From Burkholderia catarinensis (GTDB taxonomy: Bacteria; Pseudomonadota; Gammaproteobacteria; Burkholderiales; Burkholderiaceae), in contig NZ_MDEQ02000002.1 in NCBI RefSeq assembly GCF_001883705.2, positions 248,001 through 312,000 on the forward strand: DNA of 64,000 nt. The letters are read 5' to 3'. Position 1 is the first letter of the stretch. Each line of letters opens with the position of its first letter. A program made the position numbers and the translations under genes. Under the pieces are notes generated by a model. It ran no database searches. It had not been told where the DNA came from and saw nothing but the letters and a program-made list of their open reading frames with translations. This document shows positions 25,842 to 33,685 of this stretch, piece by piece.

Positions 25842-26672
25842 TCAGCGCTTGTATGCCTGCAGGCCCGGCTTGATCGTCTTGTCGTCGAGGAACTGCTTCA
25901 GCCCCTGCTCGCGACCGCGCTCCGGATCGCGCAGCTGCGCCTGGTCGAGCTTCGCATACAGATAATCCTCGCACTGCTCCCACGTAAGTTCACGCGAACG
26001 CTTGAAGCCGTGTTTAGCCGCGCGCAGCACGACCGGGTTCTTGTCCATCAGCCGCGCGGCGAGCGCGATCGTCGCGTCGCGCAGGCCGGCCAGCGGCACG
26101 CTGCTGTTCACGAGGCCCATGTCCGCCGCTTCCACGCCGGTGAACGTATCGCCGGTCATGATGTAGTGCAGCGCGCGGCGATGTCCGACCGTATCCGCCA
26201 TCGCCTTGCTGACGAGGTTGCCCGGCGGAATGCCCCAGTTGATCTCCGACAGCCCGAACACCGCTTCGTCCGCGGCGATCGCGAGGTCGCACGCGACGAG
26301 CGGCGAGAACCCGCCGCCGAAGCACCAGCCGTTCACCATCGCGATCGTCGGCTTGTTGTACATCCGCAGGCGGCGCCACTGCCATTCCGATGCGTCGCGG
26401 CGCACCTTTTCCTGCAGCGCGTCGGAGCCGCCGTCGATCTCGCGGAAATATTCCTTCAGATCCATGCCGGCCGTCCATGCGGCGCCCGCGCCGGTCAGCA
26501 CCAGCACCTTTGCCTCATCGTCGAACTCGACCGCGTCGAGGGCCTCCAGCATCTCCCGGTTCAGCGTCGGGCTCATTGCATTGCGCTTGTCCGGACGGTT
26601 CAGCGTCACCCACGCGATGCCGGCCTCCACGTTCACTTCCACGGTCTGCCAGCGGTTGTCGTACTTGCTCAT
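25842..26672 (-). CDS. ech: hydroxycinnamoyl-CoA (feruloyl-CoA) hydratase-lyase
   Basis: A 276-residue crotonase-fold enzyme that hydrates feruloyl-CoA and cleaves it to vanillin and acetyl-CoA. The length equals that of the Pseudomonas enzyme. S123 (GGGFSPLVACD) and E143 (GLSEINWGIPPGN) occupy the known active-site positions; AWTAGMDLKEYFREID and NPVVLRAAKHGFKRSRELTW, ending FLDDKTIKPGLQAYKR, are specific to HCHL/Ech rather than general enoyl-CoA hydratases. ATG at 26670-26672 with AGGA upstream. First gene of the operon, 69 bases downstream of a MarR-type operator. Confidence 0.93.
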   Translation of the reverse strand: MSKYDNRWQTVEVNVEAGIAWVTLNRPDKRNAMSPTLNREMLEALDAVEFDDEAKVLVLTGAGAAWTAGMDLKEYFREIDGGSDALQEKVRRDASEWQWRRLRMYNKPTIAMVNGWCFGGGFSPLVACDLAIAADEAVFGLSEINWGIPPGNLVSKAMADTVGHRRALHYIMTGDTFTGVEAADMGLVNSSVPLAGLRDATIALAARLMDKNPVVLRAAKHGFKRSRELTWEQCEDYLYAKLDQAQLRDPERGREQGLKQFLDDKTIKPGLQAYKR

Positions 26673-26740
26673 GTCTGTTCCTGTCGTTCGTTCCAGTGCG
26701 ATTCGGTGCGCAGCATTTCCTGCTGCGGACGGCTTCATTT

Positions 26741-26761
26741 AATATCAGGCTACCTGATATT
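26741..26761. promoter_or_regulatory. MarR-type operator upstream of ech
   Basis: AATATCAGG and its complement CCTGATATT separated by CTA form a perfect 9-base inverted repeat. Its core ATCAGG-N3-CCTGAT recurs at 22362-22376. It lies between the MarR gene and ech, where repression in the absence of feruloyl-CoA would be expected by analogy with FerC/FerR systems. Confidence 0.78.
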
Positions 26762-26861
26762 GCAAGCGGCACGAGCGCCGGTGTAAACCCGGAGCGGAAG
26801 GCAGCGAAACGACGGAGGAATCAGGGAACGGTCGGGCGGCCGTCGACGGAAGGCTGGCAGC

Positions 26862-26888
26862 CGATGCGGGCCGCACCAGCCCGCATCG
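26862..26888 (-). terminator. hairpin after the MarR gene
   Basis: CGATGCGGGC and GCCCGCATCG with a seven-base loop give a 10-base perfect stem 18 bases after the MarR stop. There is no U-tract, so it may be a weak or Rho-assisted terminator that separates the regulator from ech. Confidence 0.5.
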
Positions 26889-26906
26889 TGAAGATTCGGG
26901 AAGGGA

Positions 26907-27398
26907 TCAGCCGCGCAGGTTGCGCGAGAACAGTTCGAGCGCGCGCTGCACGTGCGCGGCGTCGTCGGCGGAAATGTCGCCGAGCATTCGCGTCTCGAGC
27001 GGGCGCAGCACGGCTTCACATTCACGCAGCATCGCGGCGCCTTCGTTGGTCAGCGTCAGCAAGATGATGCGGCCGTGCGAAGGGTCGGCTTCGCGCGTGA
27101 CGAAACCGCGGGCGGCCATCACGCTCATCACCTCGTTCGCCGATTGCGGCGTGATCCACGAGCGCTCGGCCAGCTGCGCGTTCGACGACGCGCCGCGCGC
27201 CTCGAGCACCGACAGCGCCGTGTATTGCGCGAGCGTGATGCCGAGCGGCGCGAGCGCATCGGTCATGTGCCGGCGCAGCAGCCGGTCGAGACCACCGATC
27301 ACGTAGGTCAGGCGCTGCGGTACGCGCGCCTTCGGCTTGTCGCTCGTCGCGCGGGCGGCGTTCTTCGGATTCGCGGGCTTGGTCGGTGCGGAACTCAT
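26907..27398 (-). CDS. MarR-family regulator of the ferulate genes
   Basis: A 163-residue winged-helix regulator: LRRHMTDALAPLGITLAQYT, LAERSWITPQSANEVMSVMA (recognition helix), and the wing READPSHGRIILLTLTNEG. The N-terminal 25 residues are a basic, Ala/Lys-rich extension (PKNAARATSDKPKARVP). Position upstream of ech and the paired operators make it the counterpart of FerC/FerR, which are relieved by hydroxycinnamoyl-CoA. ATG at 27396-27398. No copy of the operator was seen before its own start, so autoregulation is not evident. Confidence 0.87.
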   Translation of the reverse strand: MSSAPTKPANPKNAARATSDKPKARVPQRLTYVIGGLDRLLRRHMTDALAPLGITLAQYTALSVLEARGASSNAQLAERSWITPQSANEVMSVMAARGFVTREADPSHGRIILLTLTNEGAAMLRECEAVLRPLETRMLGDISADDAAHVQRALELFSRNLRG

Positions 27399-27629
27399 GG
27401 TGCGGGCGGGATGGAATTGCGGGCCATCTTACCAGCAGGGCGGGGGGTGAACGCATAGTCGCGATATCGGGCTCAACGCGCCTTCATGTTCTCAGTTGGT
27501 TCATATAAGTACGAAATTATCAGTCGCGATACTAATTAAATTCCGAAAGCAATCGATTCTCATCTTAAAAATTGTGCGGCACTTCGTGACGGGGTAAAAG
27601 GACGGCTTCATTCCTCGCACGAGTCATCG

Positions 27630-27899
27630 ATGAAGAACGCACAAGGTCGTGAAATGGTTCGCTTGGGAGACGCCACTGACCACGGTGGCGAAGTAATCGA
27701 AGCGGCCAGCGATTTGAAGCATTGGGGGATTGCTGTCGCGCTGGATGGCCACGGGGCGACGTGCCCCCGATGCGGCGGCGTGTTTCCACTGCTGGCAACC
27801 GGTCCGCGCACACATCACGGCCGGCGCGTCGGCTATCACGGCGACAAGACCGGTTGCGGCGCGATCGTCATTGGTCAGCGAACAACGGCGGCGGAATAA
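27630..27899 (+). CDS. PAAR-domain protein (T6SS spike tip)
   Basis: An 89-residue PAAR protein. The central repeat LKHWGIAVALDGHGATCPRC, then GGVFPLLATGPRTHHGRRVG, HGDKTGCGAIVIG has the Pro/Ala-Ala-Arg-like beta arms and the zinc-binding His and Cys residues of the cone that caps VgrG trimers. Its stop TAA abuts the vgrG ATG (TAAATG), so the two are translationally coupled. The preceding 230 bases are AT-richer than the surroundings, marking the left edge of the island. Confidence 0.85.
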   Translation: MKNAQGREMVRLGDATDHGGEVIEAASDLKHWGIAVALDGHGATCPRCGGVFPLLATGPRTHHGRRVGYHGDKTGCGAIVIGQRTTAAE

Positions 27900-30800
27900 A
27901 TGGCGATATTTCCTCAGGCCCGTACGCTGTCAATCGCCGGGGCATCGCTACCGACCTACGGCATGGAGGCCCTACCGGTATTCGTTCCCGTACGCTTGCA
28001 GGGCACTGAAACCATCGGCCGAATCGATGCATGCCGCTACCTCGTCACGCTGCGAACCGACGACGCCTATGCAGTCTCCCCCAGTCGCACCGCTGATGTT
28101 GATCTAGACAAATTGGTTGGCACGGAAATCACCGTGTCGATCCAGCTTGAAGGCAAAGGGCGGTTCATTCCGGGGCTCGCTGGTGCCGCTGGACTGGGCA
28201 ACATCGGTGCGGGCACGCGCGAAATAACGGGACTGGTTGAAGCCGCCCGAATCGCCGGTCAGGATCGCGACTCGATTCTGTACGAACTGGAACTGCGCCC
28301 ATGGCTCTATCGCGCGACGCTGACGAAGGATTGCCGCCTGTTTCAGGACATGACCATCGTTGAAATCACCGATGCGGTGCTGTCGAAATATCCGTATCCC
28401 GTCGATAAGCGTTTGGGTGCATTCCGGGGCGTGTATCCGAAACGCGATGTGCAGCGGCAGGCGTTTGAATCGGACTGGGCGTTCCTGCAACGCCTCTGGG
28501 AAGAATGGGGAATCTGGTGGTGGATCGAGCACGATGACGGCCATCATCGTTTGGTTCTATGCGACACGATGGGCGGCCATCATCCGCACGGTGCGGCCTA
28601 CGAAACGCTGCGCTATCTGCCGCCCGGTGGTCAGCATATCGACGAGGAACACATTCACACGCTGTCCGTGACCAGCCGCCTGACGCCCGGACGCGTGACC
28701 GTGACGGATTACGACTACACACGCCCGCGCGCCGATCTGGCGAGCACGGCGGAAAACCCTCGCCCGACCGCAAGCGCCGACGGCGAGCTATACGGTTGGG
28801 GAGATTACAGTCAGCCGCTCGCGGGCGCGCAAGGGCTCACGGGCCAACCGAACGATACGGCTCGTGAAGCGCACCACTTCGCAAACGTTCAACTCGAGGC
28901 ACTGCGTTGCGCGGGGCGGCGCGCAAACGGGAAAGGGAATCTGCGCGGTCTGACGGTCGGATATACCTTTGCGTTGACCGGCTACCCGCAGCAAGCGGCA
29001 AACCGTGAATACCTCGTTGTTTCGTGCGCGCTCGATATCGAGGAAGTCGCGGGCCGGACCGGCGGCGCGCAGACCTATCGCGTTGACGCACAGTTCGAAC
29101 TGCTGCCGACGAACGAGCCGTTCCGCCTGGAACGCAGCGTTCGCAAGCCCGTCATGAGCGGACCGGAGAAGGCCATCGTCGTCGGCCCTGCCGAACAGGA
29201 AATCTGGACGGACCAATACGGCCGGGTCAAGGTGCAGTTTCAATGGGATCGGCAGGGCCGGCACGACGAGCATTCGGGTATCTGGCTGCGCGTGCTGTCG
29301 CCGTGGCAAGGCGTGGACATGGGCGCGACATTCCTGCCGCGTATCGGCCATGAAGTGGCCGTGTCGCACTATTACGGCGACCCGGATTTGCCGGTGATTA
29401 TCGGCAGTGCCGTGAACGCGTCCCGCCAGCCAGCGCTGGACCTGCCGCACAATCAGGCGCTCGCAGTGCTGCGGGGCAAGGAATTTCACGGCACCGCATC
29501 CGGCCATGTGGCCATCGACGATACGCGAGAGCAAATCCAGACGCAGATCGCCAGCGACGCGGGCACGTCGATGCTGAGTCTCGGCAACCTTCGGCGCATC
29601 ACCCGGAAGAAAGGCCGTGCCGATGCGCGCGGCAAAGGCTTCGATCTGCGCACCGACGACTGGGGCGTTGTCCGGGCGTTGAAGGGCATGTTGTTCTCGG
29701 CAGACGGCCAACCGGGCGGCCCCGGCCACGCGAAGGACGCCAAAGAGGCGGTAGGCCGGCTGACGCAGGCGCGCGAGTTGCAGGAAAGCCTCACGAATTT
29801 GGCGCAGCAGCACGACGCACAACAACGACGCGCGGACCAGAGCGACGTCACCCGTGCGATCAACGCGCGTAACGATGCGATTCGGGGAACATTGTCCGGC
29901 GGCACGGATGACTTCCCGGAGCTGACGGAACCGGACATTGTGATGGCCGGGCCGGCTGGGATCAGCCTCGCGGCCGAGCGTAGCGCCCATATCGCGAGCG
30001 GAGAGGATGTCGCGATCACGAGCGGCCGGCATGTCGGGATTGCCGTGGGGCGTTCGCTGTTCGCGAGCGTGTCCAATGCGTTCTCGCTGTTCGTGCACAA
30101 GGCCGGCATGACGCTTGTGGCCGCAGCGGGGAAAGTGCGGATCGAAGCGCGGAACGATGGCCTGGACCTGATCGCGAAGAAGGCGATCAACATCACAAGT
30201 ACGGCCGACAGTATCCACCTGCACGCGGCAGAGGAAATCGTGCTGCACGCCGGCAGTACGGAGGTTCGCATCAGCGATCAAGGGTACGTGGTGCGAACGG
30301 CGGGCGAGCATACGATCTATGCCGGCAGTCATCAGACAGACAAAGCGCAGGTGCGACCAATGCGCCTGCCAGTCACGCCTGACAATCCGGGGCAGTACGC
30401 GGCGCACTTCGTGCTGTTGGAGCATGACAGCGGGTTTGCCTTGCCGAACCAGCCATACCGGGTCACGCTCGACAACGGACGCGTGATCGAGGGGGTGAGT
30501 AACGAGCTGGGCGAAACGGATGTGGTGACGAGCCACGACATCGCATTCGGCACGGTGGAACTGCTGGCGGCAAGCGATCCGGACAAGGTGATTGCGGTGA
30601 ACCGGGCAGCCATCGTGCGCGACAACACGACGCCCTACACCGCCCAAGCGCCGAACGCCGACAAACGCACCACAACGATCAAGGGCAAGAAGGTCAGCAC
30701 CCCGGAACAGGGGGCGACGTCCGCGAGTCAGCCGGCCGCGTTCGCGACCTGCGATCCGCTCAACTTCGGGTTGCGCTTCCATCACTTCATCGACGAGGCT

Positions 30801-31754
30801 AAACAGGGCGATACGCCTCCGGATATGCCGGTGCGCCGGGATGTCGAATATCCGGTGACGAAGACCTATGCGGCGGCGATCAAGAAGGCGCTCAAGGGGA
30901 TTGAGTGGGGTAAGTTCAATACATTGAGCGGCGAGATATCGGACGAAGCAAAGGAAAGTATCGCGCTTGCGGCTGGAAATATATTGAGCACCGCCCTTGC
31001 GGCAGGGCCGTTTGGACTGCCAAGAGGTTCTTCAGGGGATCCAATGAAGTCAAATGGCGCGACCCCCAAGATTGATATTGTTAATGCGAGTGAAGGTCAG
31101 TTTAGATACAACATGCGCCCGGATGTAAGCGCTTCGTTTTCCACATTAAGATGGACGATGGTCGTTCAAGAGGCAGAAGTCATGAAGATCATTGCGTCGA
31201 CAAAAAATGATGCCGCCTTGGATGGCACCCTGAAGGCCTTCTCGGATTTGCTTTATCACGAAGCGCGACATTGCCAGCAAACGTTCTGGATGATGGCCTT
31301 GCTTCAACAACACCCGAGCGACTATTCGATGTTTCCAAACGCGATGGAATTATATAGGACCAACTCTCCGGATGATGTTTTTGAGGTCGCAGGGAAAGTA
31401 AAAATACCCGATGATGCGAGGGTTGCCGCCGGACTTCATCGCATGTTGGTTTTTCACTATTACTGGATGATTTCGTACATGCAAAATCAGGCACGCGGAG
31501 CCTATGTGAAGCCCGACGTGTCGATTGCACAGGCCGAGGTGTGCAAGCTGTTGAGAGTGTCGCCAGAAACGGCGGCCAAGATGGTGAGTTTCGAAGATGG
31601 ATACCGGAGCCAGTTACATGAAGAAGATGCTTATGCATGTGCGGAAGTGGTGCAAGCCTATTGGGACCGTCCTGATCGTGCTTTCGTGCGTAACCCCGGT
31701 ACATGCACAGGAGGATACGATGCTTCACTTCAAGCCATTGGGGGAGGGATTTGA
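27900..31754 (+). CDS. specialised VgrG with C-terminal HExxH metallopeptidase-like effector domain
   Basis: A 1284-residue T6SS spike protein. Residues ~1-390 are the gp27-like base (IVEITDAVLSKYPYPVDKRL, VYPKRDVQRQAFESDWAFLQ), ~415-520 the gp5 OB region (G441 in GRVKVQFQWDRQG, PWQGVDMGATFLPRIGHEVA), ~655-820 the DUF2345 needle extension, and ~830-905 a transthyretin-like linker (LPNQPYRVTLDNGRVIEG). From about residue 930 a lower-GC extension begins, with LYHEARHCQQTF giving HExxH at H1120-H1124 and a possible third zinc ligand in QLHEEDAYACAE (1238-1249). This layout recalls Pseudomonas VgrG2b, whose tail is a periplasmic zincin toxin. Start follows the PAAR stop. The 3' 137 bases overlap the next gene. 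Metallopeptidase activity is inferred. Confidence 0.88.
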   Translation: MAIFPQARTLSIAGASLPTYGMEALPVFVPVRLQGTETIGRIDACRYLVTLRTDDAYAVSPSRTADVDLDKLVGTEITVSIQLEGKGRFIPGLAGAAGLGNIGAGTREITGLVEAARIAGQDRDSILYELELRPWLYRATLTKDCRLFQDMTIVEITDAVLSKYPYPVDKRLGAFRGVYPKRDVQRQAFESDWAFLQRLWEEWGIWWWIEHDDGHHRLVLCDTMGGHHPHGAAYETLRYLPPGGQHIDEEHIHTLSVTSRLTPGRVTVTDYDYTRPRADLASTAENPRPTASADGELYGWGDYSQPLAGAQGLTGQPNDTAREAHHFANVQLEALRCAGRRANGKGNLRGLTVGYTFALTGYPQQAANREYLVVSCALDIEEVAGRTGGAQTYRVDAQFELLPTNEPFRLERSVRKPVMSGPEKAIVVGPAEQEIWTDQYGRVKVQFQWDRQGRHDEHSGIWLRVLSPWQGVDMGATFLPRIGHEVAVSHYYGDPDLPVIIGSAVNASRQPALDLPHNQALAVLRGKEFHGTASGHVAIDDTREQIQTQIASDAGTSMLSLGNLRRITRKKGRADARGKGFDLRTDDWGVVRALKGMLFSADGQPGGPGHAKDAKEAVGRLTQARELQESLTNLAQQHDAQQRRADQSDVTRAINARNDAIRGTLSGGTDDFPELTEPDIVMAGPAGISLAAERSAHIASGEDVAITSGRHVGIAVGRSLFASVSNAFSLFVHKAGMTLVAAAGKVRIEARNDGLDLIAKKAINITSTADSIHLHAAEEIVLHAGSTEVRISDQGYVVRTAGEHTIYAGSHQTDKAQVRPMRLPVTPDNPGQYAAHFVLLEHDSGFALPNQPYRVTLDNGRVIEGVSNELGETDVVTSHDIAFGTVELLAASDPDKVIAVNRAAIVRDNTTPYTAQAPNADKRTTTIKGKKVSTPEQGATSASQPAAFATCDPLNFGLRFHHFIDEAKQGDTPPDMPVRRDVEYPVTKTYAAAIKKALKGIEWGKFNTLSGEISDEAKESIALAAGNILSTALAAGPFGLPRGSSGDPMKSNGATPKIDIVNASEGQFRYNMRPDVSASFSTLRWTMVVQEAEVMKIIASTKNDAALDGTLKAFSDLLYHEARHCQQTFWMMALLQQHPSDYSMFPNAMELYRTNSPDDVFEVAGKVKIPDDARVAAGLHRMLVFHYYWMISYMQNQARGAYVKPDVSIAQAEVCKLLRVSPETAAKMVSFEDGYRSQLHEEDAYACAEVVQAYWDRPDRAFVRNPGTCTGGYDASLQAIGGGI

Positions 31755-32631
31755 AATGCAGATGACCGACAAAGAGCAGCGTGTCATGCTGCGCGCCATC
31801 CTTAAAACAGCAATGGCGATCCTACGCGATGACGCGCCATACGATCCTGAACATATTGTCTTCGGAACAAATTACACAACGTGGACGCACCCCCCCGCAA
31901 AAGGGTTCCTTTATAAATACGCAAATCGTGCGCTGCGGGGTACGAAGATTGAGTTTTCCACTGGCGACGATCCGGAGGATTACAGTGATGATCGCGATAA
32001 GGTGAAAATTGTTCCGGCTGGGGTAAGAATTGTCCTCGACGCAAGGGTTGCCGGTTTTCCGGATACGGAAATCAAATCTCTTCTCCAGCTGGAGGATTAT
32101 TGGGTTGATGGGAAGGGGCGGCGCGAATACGGCAATCAGGTTGGCGGACATACTCCGGTCGACCCGAATTTGGAAGGTTTTCGTTATCGATCGAAAGATG
32201 TTCCCGGGAGTAAATTTCCGGTAGATGTTTCACTTTTTTACGTCACTTCGCCAGACGGATCATCTCCGCCCTTCCTTGATGAAGTGAGAATAAGCCGCGC
32301 ATACAAAATCTTGACGCCCGAGGAACGCCGGCAACGCCGCCTTGAAGAGCGGCAGGCGAAACGTCAGAGATACGGTGAAATGAACCTGCGCACAGGCACG
32401 CCATGCCCAGAAACCGGCTTGTGGCAAGGATTCACTTCCGTCTCCAGTTCACAGAAGTTGGTAGTCTACAAGGGGCAAGAATTCCCCACGGTCCGCACGT
32501 TGACGCCTCAAGAGGAACGCCAACAGCGGCGGGTCACCAAGCACGTAGCGGGTCAGTGGATGTGGTTGCGAGAGCCGCATGATCATCCAGTATGGTGGAT
32601 GCAGGACGACCCGGAATCTAATCAAGCGTGA
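31618..32631 (+). CDS. putative periplasmic immunity protein to the VgrG effector
   Basis: A 337-residue exported protein. Residues 1-31 are a signal peptide (basic MKKMLMHVRKWCK, hydrophobic IGTVLIVLSCVTPVHA, cleavage before QED). Residues ~35-230 form a beta-rich domain of no family I recognise; the tail has two basic ERRQRR/EERQQRR stretches flanking GTPCPETGLWQGF, a motif I associate with T6SS immunity candidates. The ATG at 31618 has GGAG nine bases upstream and lies inside vgrG, a 137-base overlap in another frame; an in-frame ATG at 31597 is weaker. Periplasmic targeting fits protection against a toxin acting in the periplasm. Base composition is low-GC like the toxin domain. Confidence 0.7.
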   Translation: MKKMLMHVRKWCKPIGTVLIVLSCVTPVHAQEDTMLHFKPLGEGFEMQMTDKEQRVMLRAILKTAMAILRDDAPYDPEHIVFGTNYTTWTHPPAKGFLYKYANRALRGTKIEFSTGDDPEDYSDDRDKVKIVPAGVRIVLDARVAGFPDTEIKSLLQLEDYWVDGKGRREYGNQVGGHTPVDPNLEGFRYRSKDVPGSKFPVDVSLFYVTSPDGSSPPFLDEVRISRAYKILTPEERRQRRLEERQAKRQRYGEMNLRTGTPCPETGLWQGFTSVSSSQKLVVYKGQEFPTVRTLTPQEERQQRRVTKHVAGQWMWLREPHDHPVWWMQDDPESNQA

Positions 32632-32725
32632 GCCGGCAAGTAAGAGCCCTTAAACAAATTCGCGTTCAACACCTACCTTCCGAACAAATCGGATTCCTGT
32701 CCGCGAGTCGATGGACTCTCCCCTG

Positions 32726-33640
32726 TCATCGCCCGCTATTCAGGCAGTGGGCCTCCCCCGCGAATCGCGCGGTCGGCAAGCCCGCATGGCGCGTCTGCGC
32801 GACGAACACGCCGCCGGCATCGGCATCGTTCGCCAGCGCGTCGTCGCTCAACCCGACGCGCGCGCTCGTCACGTACAGCCGCCCGTCGCCATCGAGCGCC
32901 GCGCAGCTCGGCTGCGCGGTCGGCACCGCGATGCGTTCCGTCTCGACGCCGTCCGCGGCGTAGCGCACCACCCGCCGGCCGCCCCACTGCGCGTTCCACA
33001 GGCCGCCGTCGCGGTCCATCGTCGCGCCGTCCGGGTCGCCGTCCGCGTCGGTCAGCCGCGCGAACGTCCGCACGCCGGCCACACCGGCGCGGCTGTAATC
33101 GCACACGCGGATTTCACGCACGAGCGAATCGCAGAAGTACATCTTCGAGCCGTCCGGCGAGAACGCGATGCTGTTCGCGATCGCGGCCGGCGGCAACGCC
33201 AGCCGTTCGAGCGTGAGGTCGGCATTGAGCCGGTAAAACCCGCCGACCGCGCGCGGCGGGTCACCGCCTTCGTCCTTCATCCCGAACACGAACGCGCCGG
33301 ACGGATCGCAGCGCCCGTCGTTCAGGCGCGTCGGCAATTCAGGTTCGACGTCGACGATCCGCGTGAACGCGCCGCTGCGCAGATCGAAGAACGCGAGATG
33401 CGTCGCGAGTCCGACCAGCAGCACGTCCGGGTCGTGCGTCAGTGCGAAACACGCGAGGCGTTCGGGCATCGGCCACTGAGCGAGGTCCGAGCCGTCCGCG
33501 CGGCAGCGCCACAGTTGCGCGCCTTCGATGTCCACCCAGTACAGCGCGTGCGTCTTGTCGCACCACGTCGCGCCTTCGCCGAGCGTGTTGCGGGTGTTCG
33601 CCAGCAGCGTCGCCGACGCGGCCGGATCAATCTGTTGCAT
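32726..33640 (-). CDS. SMP-30/gluconolactonase-family sugar lactonase (L-arabinonolactonase type)
   Basis: A 304-residue six-blade propeller lactonase. The metal ligands are in LGEGATWCDKTHALYWVDIE (Glu), LPTRLNDGRCDPSGAFVFGM (Asn), ANSIAFSPDGSKMYFCDS (Asn and Asp). It hydrolyses the sugar lactone made by the linked NAD(P)-dependent sugar dehydrogenase to the aldonic acid. ATG at 33638-33640 with GGGAG upstream. It is the last gene of the minus-strand arabinose-type cluster, 45 bases after the permease. Confidence 0.87.
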   Translation of the reverse strand: MQQIDPAASATLLANTRNTLGEGATWCDKTHALYWVDIEGAQLWRCRADGSDLAQWPMPERLACFALTHDPDVLLVGLATHLAFFDLRSGAFTRIVDVEPELPTRLNDGRCDPSGAFVFGMKDEGGDPPRAVGGFYRLNADLTLERLALPPAAIANSIAFSPDGSKMYFCDSLVREIRVCDYSRAGVAGVRTFARLTDADGDPDGATMDRDGGLWNAQWGGRRVVRYAADGVETERIAVPTAQPSCAALDGDGRLYVTSARVGLSDDALANDADAGGVFVAQTRHAGLPTARFAGEAHCLNSGR

Positions 33641-33685
33641 TCCGTCTCCCGATATGTGTTGCATTCGCAGGCAGCCGCGCATTCG

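Noticed and set aside
28788-30785. Antisense frame opposite vgrG
   Set aside because: No family features; vgrG on the other strand is certain.
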